This document shows positions 36,839-44,855 of a stretch of 55,831 bases of DNA, in pieces (position 1 is the stretch's first letter; the number at the start of each line of letters is the position of its first letter). Source of the stretch: an uncultured Clostridia bacterium (GTDB lineage Bacteria; Bacillota; Clostridia; Oscillospirales; Ruminococcaceae); assembly GCA_947625195.1 (NCBI GenBank), contig CANQNK010000015.1, positions 1 to 55,831 of the forward strand, given 5' to 3'. The notes below the pieces were generated by a model. That model did not search any database and had not been told where the DNA came from. It saw nothing but the letters and a program-made list of their open reading frames with translations. Position numbers and translations under genes: made by a program.

Positions 36839-38323
36839 ATGATCACATTCATTATTGGTCTTGCAATTCTTATAATCGGGGGCGTTTTGTACGGCAAAGT
36901 ATGCGAAAAGATTTTCAAACCCGATGGCCGTGAAACACCTGCGGTACGTTTAAACGACGGTATGGATTTTGTACCTATGAAAAAGTGGAAAAATTCACTT
37001 ATTCAGCTTTTGAACATTGCCGGAACAGGCCCCATTTTGGGTCCGATACAAGGTATTCTTTTCGGGCCGATTGCGTTTTTGACAATACCTATTGGCTGCA
37101 TCATCGGAGGCGCGTTCCATGACTATATGTGCGGCATGATTTCCGTACGGGACGACGGCGCGCAGATGCCTACACTTATACGAAAGTATCTGGGTAAATA
37201 TGTATATCTGATATATAATGTTTTCATATGCCTTTTGATGCTGCTTGTCGGCACAGTGTTTATCTATACACCGGGCGACTTGTTCATAACGCAGATTTTA
37301 AATTCAGACAGCGGTGTGACGAATCCTGTGGTATGGATCGTATACGGAGTAATTTTTTTGTATTATGTGATCGCGACGCTGTTTCCTATTGACAAGATTA
37401 TCGGCAAGATATATCCGATTTTTGGTATGTTGCTTGTCGTATCGGCAATCGGAGTGTTTATCGGTTTATTTGTAAAAGGTTATTCGCTTGACAATATATG
37501 GACAACGGGTATTGCAGGTGTTCATCCTCAGGGACTTCATTTCATACCGGTATTCTTCGTGACTGTCGCATGCGGGATAGTATCCGGGTTCCATTCCACG
37601 CAATCCACTCTGATTTCCCGTACAATGAGAAGTGAAAAAGAGGGTCGCATGACATTTTACAATATGATGATTGCCGAGGGCTTTATCGCAATGATATGGG
37701 CGGCTGCGGCGATGGGCGTCATGAAGCTCGGATTAGCTACAGCAGATACAAGTCCCACCGATGTTGTAGGAATCATCGCTAAAGATTTGCTCGGCAGCGT
37801 GGGAGGAATTATAGCAGTAATAGGAATTATCGTACTTCCGATTACCTCCGGCGATACGGCGCTTCGCTCGCTCAGACTTATAGTTGCGGACGCGACAAAA
37901 ATTGACCAGTCGAAGAAAGCAAACAGACTCGGAGTTTCGCTTGTGATATTTGCGCTTGTGGCCGCGGTTTTAGTGTTTGCGAAAATGAACGCAGGAGGAT
38001 TCAGCATACTCTGGCGTTACTTCGCATGGGCAAACCAGACGATTGCCGTATTTGCGTTCGCAATGATTACGGTTTATATGATTCGGAATAAACAGCCGTT
38101 TTTCTTATCGCTTGTACCGGGTATGTTTTATATGTTCGTAATATCAAGCTTTATTCTAAATGCGGCTATCGGCTTTAATTTGCCGTGGCCAGTCAGCTAT
38201 GGAGCAGCCGGAGTTCTTACCGTGGCATACGGCGCGTCGTTGATACTCTATGGCAGAAAGAGCAATAAGCAGATTGCGCGGCAATGCGCTGATCTATCAA
38301 AACGAAAACCTGTAGATCATTGA
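36839..38323 (+). CDS. cstA: Carbon starvation CstA-family transporter (short form)
   Basis: 494 residues, shorter than the ~700-residue enterobacterial CstA but typical of the Clostridia form. Many membrane helices with the family motifs: HDYMCGMISVRDDGAQMP, NIAGTGPILGPIQG, VSGFHSTQSTLISRTM and LPITSGDTALRSLRL. It imports peptides or pyruvate-type substrates during carbon limitation. The ATG at 36839 follows GAGGAG. Single-gene unit with its own promoter. Confidence 0.9.
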   Translation: MITFIIGLAILIIGGVLYGKVCEKIFKPDGRETPAVRLNDGMDFVPMKKWKNSLIQLLNIAGTGPILGPIQGILFGPIAFLTIPIGCIIGGAFHDYMCGMISVRDDGAQMPTLIRKYLGKYVYLIYNVFICLLMLLVGTVFIYTPGDLFITQILNSDSGVTNPVVWIVYGVIFLYYVIATLFPIDKIIGKIYPIFGMLLVVSAIGVFIGLFVKGYSLDNIWTTGIAGVHPQGLHFIPVFFVTVACGIVSGFHSTQSTLISRTMRSEKEGRMTFYNMMIAEGFIAMIWAAAAMGVMKLGLATADTSPTDVVGIIAKDLLGSVGGIIAVIGIIVLPITSGDTALRSLRLIVADATKIDQSKKANRLGVSLVIFALVAAVLVFAKMNAGGFSILWRYFAWANQTIAVFAFAMITVYMIRNKQPFFLSLVPGMFYMFVISSFILNAAIGFNLPWPVSYGAAGVLTVAYGASLILYGRKSNKQIARQCADLSKRKPVDH

Positions 38324-38435
38324 TTTTTACCGGTACGGCTTTGGCAATCTGTGTAGGCTTTCAAATGAAATAACCAGTTGAATCATAAGAGATATTTCGG
38401 ACTTTATCTTTTTATCTGACAATCCTGAACTGTAA

Positions 38436-38579
38436 AGCGCAATTCTCCTGACCGGAGTCAACCACCCGGAGCAGCCCGAATATGCGGCGGAACTCTACCG
38501 TAAAGGTTACGCAAAACGGCTGATCGTGCAGCGAAGATGTCGCGAGTTCGCTGCGACCGAACAGCCACCTCAGGTGTAA
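38436..38579 (+). pseudogene. Relic of a YdcF/DUF218-family gene
   Basis: The frame from 38436, just after an in-frame stop, reads AILLTGVNHPEQPEYAAELY, then RKGYAKRLIV, a clear match to the first strand and helix of YdcF-type proteins. The match ends abruptly at about 38528, exactly where a hairpin-rich element starts, and the frame stops at 38577. Both ends of the gene are missing, so it is a fragment. Confidence 0.65.
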
Positions 38580-38621
38580 CCTGTTTCAAAGGGAGGAGCG
38601 ACAGCTCACGAAGTCTGAAAC
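38528..38621. repeat. Compact hairpin-rich element
   Basis: Three adjacent foldable units: GCAGCGAA (38528-38535) with TTCGCTGC (38547-38554); the palindrome CAGGTGTAACCTG (38571-38583); and GTTTCA (38583-38588) with TGAAAC (38616-38621), enclosing GAGCGACAGCTC (38596-38607). It is more GC-rich than its surroundings and interrupts the YdcF relic. It may be a dispersed repeat or a structured RNA. Confidence 0.55.
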
Positions 38622-38628
38622 TTTTCAT

Positions 38629-38667
38629 AAAAAAAGTCGTCGCAAACAATACATAGTCCGCGACGAC
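38629..38667 (-). terminator. Terminator of tRNA-Leu
   Basis: On the minus strand, GTCGTCGC pairs with GCGACGAC over a 16-base loop, followed by seven T. It starts 2 bases after the tRNA CCA end. Confidence 0.85.
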
Positions 38668-38668
38668 A

Positions 38669-38755
38669 TGGTGCAGCTGGCGGGACTTGAACCCGCACGA
38701 GATTGCTCTCACTAGCCCCTCAAGCTAGCGCGTCTGCCGATTCCGCCACAGCTGC
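38669..38755 (-). tRNA. tRNA-Leu (anticodon GAG)
   Basis: Acceptor GCAGCTG/CAGCTGC plus discriminator A and encoded CCA. The anticodon stem CTAGC/GCTAG holds the loop TTGAGGG, giving anticodon GAG (reads CUC/CUU). It has a class II variable arm (GAGAGCAATCTC) and the T-arm GCGGGTTCAAGTCCCGC. Confidence 0.95.
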
Positions 38756-38854
38756 ATTATAACGCGTTTAATTTTTACTCGGCAAACGCAAAGCCGAGTC
38801 GGGCTTTTTACAAGCTAATCCGCAAAAGCACTCTCAAATTCAGAGTGCTTTACT
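38756..38854 (-). other. Leader between promoter and tRNA-Leu with two hairpins
   Basis: Two stems lie between the promoter and the tRNA: AGCACTCTGAATTTGAGAGTGCT (38827-38849 complement; written as stem AGCACTC/GAGTGCT) and ACTCGGC/GCCGAGT (about 38776-38798). The first is followed by TTTTGC on the minus strand. They may be processing signals or an attenuator. Confidence 0.5.
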
Positions 38855-38882
38855 ATTATATCACAATTAAAAAATTTGTCAA
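38855..38882 (-). promoter_or_regulatory. Promoter of tRNA-Leu
   Basis: On the minus strand, TTGACA (38882-38877), 16-base spacer, TATAAT (38860-38855). Confidence 0.85.
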
Positions 38883-38936
38883 GTACTTTTTTTAAAATAG
38901 TTGGCACATAAGTTTAAGCATGATGCCGGTATGTCA

Positions 38937-38965
38937 TTGACATTTAGTATGCATTAGTGTATTAT
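38937..38965 (+). promoter_or_regulatory. Promoter of DUF1015 gene
   Basis: TTGACA (38937-38942), 17-base spacer, TATTAT (38960-38965), about 30 bases before the TTG start. Confidence 0.8.
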
Positions 38966-38994
38966 ATTTTTAATAATAGCATGGAGATGATACT

Positions 38995-40263
38995 TTGGAT
39001 ACAGCTTTTAAACCGGCAGATATTTTGCTGCCTAAGTCTGCCGACATTAAAAAATGGGCGGTAATCGCCTGCGACCAGTACACAAGCGAGCCGGAATATT
39101 GGGAAGAGACTGAAAAGATTGTTGGCAACAATCCTTCGGCACTCAGACTTATTTTGCCGGAAATTTACTTGTCAGACAATAGTGTTACAAACCGAATAAA
39201 TTCAATAAACCGCACTATGGCAGATTATCTTGACAGCGGGGTGTTTGAAGAGTACAAAAATTCGTACTTTTATATTGAGAGGATCCAGTCTGACGGAAAA
39301 CTCAGACAAGGCATTGTGGGAATGATAGACCTTGAGCAATACGATTATTCCACGGGCAGCAACTCTCCTGTCCGTGCTACAGAAGCCACTGTACTTGAGC
39401 GTATTCCGCCAAGAGTAAAGGTTAGGGAAAACGCACCAGTTGAGCTTCCCCATATTATGATACTTATAGACGATGAGGACAGGACCGTTATAGAGCCTGT
39501 CGCTGCCGCAAAAGACAACTTGAAGCTTCTCTACAGTACATCTCTTATTATGGGCGGTGGGAGCATAAAGGGATATCTAGTAAACGAAAGCTGTGCTGAA
39601 AATATTAAAAGCGCCTTGGTTAAGCTCGGGGACAAGGATACATTCGAGAAGAAATACGGCATCGGCGGTGTCAGTCCATTAGTTTATGCAATGGGTGACG
39701 GAAATCATTCTCTTGCCACGGCAAAGGCTTTTTACGAAAGACTTAAGGCCGAAAATCCCGATAAGGATCTTACCTGCCATCCTGCACGTTATGCTCTTGC
39801 GGAGATAGTTAATCTTCACAGTAATGCTTTGCAGTTTGAAGCCATTCACAGAATTATTACCAATGCAGATACATCTGAACTTATGTCAAAAATGACACAG
39901 GCGCTTTCGCTTTCTGAAACCTGTGCAAACAAGAAATCACAGAGCTTCATTTGCGTTGAGAGAGGCAATGAAAAAAAGTATTACATAAACTCACCTACCG
40001 CTAACCTTACTGTAGGCAGCCTCCAGGCGTTTTTAGACAAGTATCTTGAATGCAGCAGCGCAAAGATAGATTATATTCACGGCGCAGATACCTTAAGGCG
40101 GCTTGCAAAAAAGAAAAACAGCATAGGCTTTATTCTTCCGGATATGTCAAAGTCTGAGCTTTTCCCCACTGTTATAAAGGACGGAGTCTTGCCAAGAAAG
40201 ACATTTTCTATGGGGCACGCCGCAGATAAAAGGTATTATATTGAGTGCAGAAAAATCAGATAG
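38995..40263 (+). CDS. DUF1015-family protein
   Basis: 422 residues, full length for the family. Typical segments: FKPADILLPKSADIKKWAVI, ACDQYTSEPEYWEE, RIPPRVKVRENAPVELPHIM and the highly conserved VYAMGDGNHSLATAKAFYE. Biochemical function is not established; in some anaerobes it is found with serine or phosphonate metabolism genes, but here it stands alone. The start is TTG at 38995, 7 bases after GGAGATG. Confidence 0.85.
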   Translation: MDTAFKPADILLPKSADIKKWAVIACDQYTSEPEYWEETEKIVGNNPSALRLILPEIYLSDNSVTNRINSINRTMADYLDSGVFEEYKNSYFYIERIQSDGKLRQGIVGMIDLEQYDYSTGSNSPVRATEATVLERIPPRVKVRENAPVELPHIMILIDDEDRTVIEPVAAAKDNLKLLYSTSLIMGGGSIKGYLVNESCAENIKSALVKLGDKDTFEKKYGIGGVSPLVYAMGDGNHSLATAKAFYERLKAENPDKDLTCHPARYALAEIVNLHSNALQFEAIHRIITNADTSELMSKMTQALSLSETCANKKSQSFICVERGNEKKYYINSPTANLTVGSLQAFLDKYLECSSAKIDYIHGADTLRRLAKKKNSIGFILPDMSKSELFPTVIKDGVLPRKTFSMGHAADKRYYIECRKIR

Positions 40264-40266
40264 AAA

Positions 40267-40294
40267 AACAGCGTCAAAATTGGCGCTGTTTTTT
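40267..40294 (+). terminator. Terminator after DUF1015 gene
   Basis: AACAGCG (40267-40273) pairs with CGCTGTT (40284-40290), extended inward by TC/GG, followed by a T run. Confidence 0.85.
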
Positions 40295-40334
40295 ACATTA
40301 TGTAAATACCTCTTTGGTTTACCGAATAATAAGC

Positions 40335-40739
40335 TTATAACTGCTTTTTTCTTATTTTTCTCTGACGCATTATCGTATCACGCATTGCCAGGCTCAAGGC
40401 TTCAACCGTTTCCTGCGGAAAGGTCGCCAGAAATGTAAGCGTCTGTTCATCAGCGTCCTCATCTGAAAGCTTTATCACTTTTCTAAAAAATAAGTTTGCG
40501 TATCTGTAGTTGTCAAAAAGCTCTCTGCCTTTCATTACACCTTTTTCCGTAAGCGTTATCTCGTTTGAGTAATCGCCCAAAACGTATCCGTTGTCCGCAA
40601 GGCATTTAAGCGTTTTACTTACGCTTGGTCTTGAAACCTCCAGCCGGTTTGCAATATCCACACTTTTTACCTTTTTACCGCTTCTTAAAAGCTCATATAC
40701 AGCGAGCAGGTATTTAAACTGTGCATAACAATTTCTCAT
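40335..40739 (-). CDS. DtxR/MntR-like winged-helix regulator lacking metal ligands
   Basis: 134 residues. The N-terminus is a winged HTH of the DtxR/MntR class (VKSVDIANRLEVSRPSVSKTLKCLADNGY, then ITLTEKGVMKGRELF), followed by a helical dimerisation part. At the positions where MntR has its N-terminal Asp, the His of RHELL and the E-x-x-EH cluster, this protein has Lys/Leu, Tyr/Ala (RYANL) and no Glu-His set. It may therefore be a metal-independent member. Alternatively it could be a MarR-type protein. Downstream end faces the DUF1015 terminator. Confidence 0.75.
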   Translation of the reverse strand: MRNCYAQFKYLLAVYELLRSGKKVKSVDIANRLEVSRPSVSKTLKCLADNGYVLGDYSNEITLTEKGVMKGRELFDNYRYANLFFRKVIKLSDEDADEQTLTFLATFPQETVEALSLAMRDTIMRQRKIRKKQL

Positions 40740-40773
40740 TTCAACTTCTCAACTTCCTATAAAAAGCGTAAAA

Positions 40774-41784
40774 TCAAAGTCCATTGGGATTGTTTTTTGT
40801 GAAATTCCAACCGTCCGCAGTCATCTCGTCAAGTGTGTACTTTGCTTTCCAACCGAAGATTTTCTTTGCCTTCTCAGTATTTGCGTAGCAGGTGGCAATA
40901 TCTCCGGCGCGGCGCGGCATTATCTCATAAGGAAGCTTCTTGCCGCAGGCTTTCTCAAAGCTATGAAGAACCTCCATAACGCTCGAACCTTTTCCTGTTC
41001 CCAGATTTACCGCCTCAACGCCCGTGTTGTTTAGTATATACTCAAGCGCCGCAAGATGTCCCGTTGCAAGATCGACAACGTGTATATAGTCTCTCACGCC
41101 CGTCCCGTCCGGGGTATCGTAATCGTTTCCGAAAACTCCCAACCGCTCAAGCTTGCCCACGGCAACCTGAGCAATGTAAGGAAGAAGATTATTTGGTATT
41201 CCGTTTGGATCCTCACCTATAAGGCCGCTTTTATGTGCGCCGATAGGATTAAAGTATCTTAAAAGCGATACGCTCCACTCTTTGTCAGATGCATAAACAT
41301 CTTTTAGTATCCGCTCTATCATAACCTTTGTGTAACCGTAAGGATTGGTTGCGCTTGTAGGCATATCCTCAACATACGGCGCTTTGTTGTACATACCGTA
41401 AACTGTTGCCGAGGAAGAAAAGACTATCTTCTTAACTTTAGCCTCTTTCATTGCTGTAATCAGCATAAGCGTACCCGTTATGTTATTGTGATAGTACTCA
41501 ATCGGCTTCTGAACAGATTCTCCTACAGCCTTAAGTCCTGCAAAATGAATGACCGCATCGATTTTATTTTCAGAAAAAATCTGCCTTACTGCGTCAAGGT
41601 TCAACAAATCAGCCTCGTAGAATTTAAAATCTTTACCGGTTATTTTTTTTATTCTGTTAAGCGCCTCGGGCTTTGAGTTTGAAAAGTTATCGAGAATAAC
41701 GATATCGTATCCCGCATCTAAAAGCTCAACGCTCGTGTGACTTCCTATAAAGCCCGCGCCTCCGGTCACCAAGATAGTGCTCAT
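40774..41784 (-). CDS. galE: UDP-glucose 4-epimerase
   Basis: 336 residues. Interconverts UDP-galactose and UDP-glucose. Motifs: LVTGGAGFIGSHT (NAD-binding), FAGLKAVGES, the SSSATVYG Ser, YGYTKVMIE with catalytic Tyr/Lys, LRYFNPIGAH and DGTGVRDYIHV. Own promoter; 34 bp upstream of the DtxR-like gene on the same strand. Confidence 0.95.
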   Translation of the reverse strand: MSTILVTGGAGFIGSHTSVELLDAGYDIVILDNFSNSKPEALNRIKKITGKDFKFYEADLLNLDAVRQIFSENKIDAVIHFAGLKAVGESVQKPIEYYHNNITGTLMLITAMKEAKVKKIVFSSSATVYGMYNKAPYVEDMPTSATNPYGYTKVMIERILKDVYASDKEWSVSLLRYFNPIGAHKSGLIGEDPNGIPNNLLPYIAQVAVGKLERLGVFGNDYDTPDGTGVRDYIHVVDLATGHLAALEYILNNTGVEAVNLGTGKGSSVMEVLHSFEKACGKKLPYEIMPRRAGDIATCYANTEKAKKIFGWKAKYTLDEMTADGWNFTKNNPNGL

Positions 41785-41834
41785 AATTTTTCCTCCCTAA
41801 ATGAGTAAAGAGTAAACCCTTTATTATGTAATAT

Positions 41835-41863
41835 AGTTTACCACAAAAGCTTGTTTTTCGCAA
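41835..41863 (-). promoter_or_regulatory. Promoter of galE
   Basis: On the minus strand, TTGCGA (41863-41858), 17-base spacer, TAAACT (41840-41835). Confidence 0.65.
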
Positions 41864-41881
41864 GGTGTTTTATTAAATATG

Positions 41882-41917
41882 TAAAAAAGAACGCAGGAGA
41901 TGTCTCCCCTGCGTTCT
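41882..41917 (-). terminator. Terminator after Cys-rich miniprotein gene
   Basis: AGAACGCAGG and CCTGCGTTCT (41888-41897 and 41908-41917) form a 10-base stem; on the minus strand it is followed by a T run. Confidence 0.88.
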
Positions 41918-41932
41918 GAATCTAAGCAAAGC

Positions 41933-42079
41933 TTAGTTGCATCCGCATCCGCAGTTATCGCAGTTGTTGCATCCGCAGCCGCAGCCGTTAGCACTTAATG
42001 CACTAGTGCCGTTACCAAAAGCAATGATGAGAATAAGGATAACAATCCACCAACATCCGCTAAATCCGCAACCGTTCAT
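41933..42079 (-). CDS. Cys-rich single-helix miniprotein
   Basis: 48 residues: a short Cys/Gly N-terminus, one membrane helix (WWIVILILIIAFG, about 10-22) and a tail of repeated GC and NC units with seven Cys in 17 residues (nine in all). The ATG at 42079 follows AAAGGAG; the longer upstream frame has no site. The N-terminal half resembles YjcZ-type sporulation miniproteins. The tail looks suited to metal binding or disulfide cross-linking. It has its own terminator, which supports it being real. Confidence 0.7.
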   Translation of the reverse strand: MNGCGFSGCWWIVILILIIAFGNGTSALSANGCGCGCNNCDNCGCGCN

Positions 42080-42382
42080 TAAAAAAACACTCCTTTTGTA
42101 ATAATTTAAAGCATTCTCCGGTTTTTTAGGAGATTTTTTTGCTTTATAGTATAGTTTATGATTTATATTAAAAAGTGTTACAGACAAATTTTATAAGCAT
42201 AATATAAAAGTAGATTAAAACTAAAAAAACGGACAAAAATCTAATAGGCGGATCATTCCGCTTAATATTTCATATTCAAGCGGTCTGACTTTTGCTACCC
42301 TTATATGTAAGCAATGGTTATGATTTTCGCATGAATTTCGGTAATCTCAGACTGCTGCAATAATACAGAAAGGAGAATACGG
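42080..42382. other. Divergent gap between Cys-rich gene and clpC
   Basis: About 300 bases. It includes a small hairpin (GCGGATCATTCCGC, about 42248-42261). I see no clear CIRCE or CtsR box and no strong sigma-A promoter on either strand. Confidence 0.5.
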
Positions 42383-44740
42383 ATGGATAAATTTTCAAAG
42401 CTGCTAGGCGACTTTACCCCTCAGGCGAGAGAAATAATAAAGAACAGTATCTTGTCGGCAGAAAACCTCGCGAGTGAGTACGTAGGCAGCGAGCATATAC
42501 TTCTATCCTTTTTTGAATCTTCAAATTCAACCGGCTCTTATCTATTAAAAAGACAAGGTGTAAGCCGTGCCGACGTAATATCATTTATAAAAGACGCCTC
42601 GGGCACGGATAAAAAGACCGGTCTTAGTGAGAAAAACTTTTCGCAAGACGCTCGAAGAATAATATCGGGAAGCGTCACGCTTTCTAAAAACCTGGGGCTT
42701 GCAAAGGCCGGCAGCGAACACATTCTTATGATGATTCTCAGGGTGGAAAACTGTGCCGCTGCCGAAATACTCAGAGATCTCGACATTCCTGTGTCGTCTC
42801 TTTACTGCGACTGTGCAAACGCGGGCAGCGGAACCTTAAGGGCGTCTGTTATTCACACAAAAAAATTCAAAGCTCTGGAGAAATACTCAATAGAACTCAC
42901 CAGTGAAAAAGAGGTCAAAAAGCTTGATAACTGCTTTGAGCGCGACGAGCAGATGGAGCGGATATCGAGAATTTTACTGCGGCGCAATAAAAACAATCCC
43001 TGTTTAATTGGCGAGGCAGGCGTAGGAAAGTCAGCAATCGTAGAAGGTCTTGCAAAAAAAATATACGAGAAAACCGCTCCTGCACCGCTTCTGGGAAAGA
43101 GAATATTTTCGCTTGACCTGAGTACACTGCTGGCAGGAGCAAAATACCGGGGAGATTTTGAAGAGCGTCTAAAGGACTGTTTGAGTGAAGCTACTAATGA
43201 CAAGGATGTTATCCTGTTTATAGATGAGATTCACTCTATAATGGGCACGGGTGCGGCAGAGGGCGCGATAGACGCGGCAAGCATATTAAAGCCTGAACTT
43301 GCTCGCGGCAATCTTCAGCTCATAGGAGCGACCACCTATGATGAGTACCGAAGCTGCATTGAAAAGGACGCCGCGCTTGAACGGAGGTTCCAAAAGGTTT
43401 ACGTTTCAGAGCCGAGCGACAGTCAGACAAAGCTTATATTAAAAGGTATAAAGCCGAAGTACGAGGAATTTCACGGCGTAAAGATTTCAGATTCTGCTAT
43501 TGACGAGGCCATAAAGCTTTCAAAAAGGTATCTCACCGACAGGTTTTTCCCGGATAAAGCAATCGATCTTATAGACGAAGCCTGCTCAAAGGTGCGCATA
43601 AGCCAAAGTGTAGACGCATCAGACGATATGTACGATATCTTTAACAGCTATGTTCAGGGACAGATAACAAGGGATAAATATCTTGAGCTTATATCCGAAA
43701 AAAGCGAGCAGTCAATACCGGTATTATCGCCGGGTGATATAAGAGAGCTTATATCTAAGAACCTGAACCTTCCGGCAGGACGCATATCAAAAGAAACCTC
43801 ACAGCAGTATGCCTTTGCATCAGAACGCATAAAACGGAGGGTCTTAGGCCAGTGCAGCGCAATAGATACCGTAATGAGCGCGCTGAGAAGAAACAGAATA
43901 GATCTTGAAGAAAGCACACGACCAATAGGCTCCTTTGTTTTTATGGGAAGAAGCGGTGTTGGGAAAACCGCATTGGCAAAAGAAATTTCCGAGGAAATAT
44001 TCTCAGGATCGCTTATAAGATTTGATATGAGCGAGTTTTCTCAAAGCCACACCGTATCACGTCTTATAGGCTCTCCTGCCGGATATATCGGATATGAAAA
44101 CGCCGGAGAGCTTACCGAAAAGGTAAGAAAAAAGCCATACAGCGTGCTTTTGCTGGACGAAATAGAAAAAGCTCACAGGGATATTTACAATCTTCTTTTG
44201 CAGATACTGGACACGGGCTTTCTTCAGGATTCAAAGGGGCGGCGCGTATCATTTAAAAACACGCTTATTATAATGACGACAAATCTGGGTGTAAGTCAAA
44301 AAGGCTCTTTGCCAGTAGGATTCAGCAGAAGCTCAGACCAGACGGCGGAAAGCGAAAATATGCTTGGCGAACTTAAAAAATTCCTGTCTGTAGAGCTTAT
44401 GAACAGAATAGACGAATGCGTATATTTCTCACCCTTAAGCCGCGACACCCTTTACCAAATAGCTCAGAATCGTCTTGACAAGCTCAGAGATTCCCTTGAA
44501 AAAAGAGGAGTAACACTAACCTATTCACAACGAATACTGCCGTTTATTCTTGAAAAGTCAGACGATAAGGCTGGTGCTGTAGGCGCAAGAGGGGTTATAA
44601 GAATAATCGAAAACGATATAAAATCCGTTTTGACAGACGAAATAATAAACGGCGAGTGCAAACAGATTAAGCTGACAGTGTCAGAAGGTAAATTCAAGGT
44701 AATAAATACCCATAAAGCACTTGAAGAAAACGCTGTTTAA
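42383..44740 (+). CDS. clpC: ClpC-type AAA+ unfoldase
   Basis: 785 residues. N-terminal double Clp-N repeat (about 8-145: FTPQAREIIKNS, then FSQDARRIISGS). First AAA+ module with GEAGVGKSAIVEG and VILFIDEIHS; a short middle domain; second AAA+ module with GRSGVGKTALAKE and VLLLDEIEKAH. A VGF tripeptide sits in the loop expected to dock ClpP. It unfolds proteins for ClpP or works as a chaperone. The middle part is shorter than in Bacillus ClpC and no ctsR/mcsAB neighbours are present, so its control differs. Strong GGAG start site; single-gene unit. Confidence 0.9.
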   Translation: MDKFSKLLGDFTPQAREIIKNSILSAENLASEYVGSEHILLSFFESSNSTGSYLLKRQGVSRADVISFIKDASGTDKKTGLSEKNFSQDARRIISGSVTLSKNLGLAKAGSEHILMMILRVENCAAAEILRDLDIPVSSLYCDCANAGSGTLRASVIHTKKFKALEKYSIELTSEKEVKKLDNCFERDEQMERISRILLRRNKNNPCLIGEAGVGKSAIVEGLAKKIYEKTAPAPLLGKRIFSLDLSTLLAGAKYRGDFEERLKDCLSEATNDKDVILFIDEIHSIMGTGAAEGAIDAASILKPELARGNLQLIGATTYDEYRSCIEKDAALERRFQKVYVSEPSDSQTKLILKGIKPKYEEFHGVKISDSAIDEAIKLSKRYLTDRFFPDKAIDLIDEACSKVRISQSVDASDDMYDIFNSYVQGQITRDKYLELISEKSEQSIPVLSPGDIRELISKNLNLPAGRISKETSQQYAFASERIKRRVLGQCSAIDTVMSALRRNRIDLEESTRPIGSFVFMGRSGVGKTALAKEISEEIFSGSLIRFDMSEFSQSHTVSRLIGSPAGYIGYENAGELTEKVRKKPYSVLLLDEIEKAHRDIYNLLLQILDTGFLQDSKGRRVSFKNTLIIMTTNLGVSQKGSLPVGFSRSSDQTAESENMLGELKKFLSVELMNRIDECVYFSPLSRDTLYQIAQNRLDKLRDSLEKRGVTLTYSQRILPFILEKSDDKAGAVGARGVIRIIENDIKSVLTDEIINGECKQIKLTVSEGKFKVINTHKALEENAV

Positions 44741-44810
44741 CAGAGAATGTTGCCCTGCACTTATGGCAGACTTAAAGCTGCGTCGATGTCCGTTATTAAA
44801 ACACCGCAAG

Positions 44811-44844
44811 AAAAAAGCCGTTCGGTTTTTTACCGAACGGCTTT
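44811..44844 (-). terminator. Terminator of leuA
   Basis: AAAGCCGTTCGGT (44814-44826) pairs with ACCGAACGGCTTT (44832-44844); the minus strand continues with a T run. It may also stop clpC transcripts from the other side. Confidence 0.88.
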
Positions 44845-44855
44845 GGCTGTTGTGT

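Noticed and set aside
38458-38712. Minus-strand open frame of about 84 codons overlapping the tRNA
   Set aside because: It runs through the tRNA-Leu, its terminator and the hairpin-rich element; not a credible gene.
42188-42382. CtsR or CIRCE box before clpC
   Set aside because: I could not find either consensus; the GCGGATCATTCCGC hairpin does not match them.
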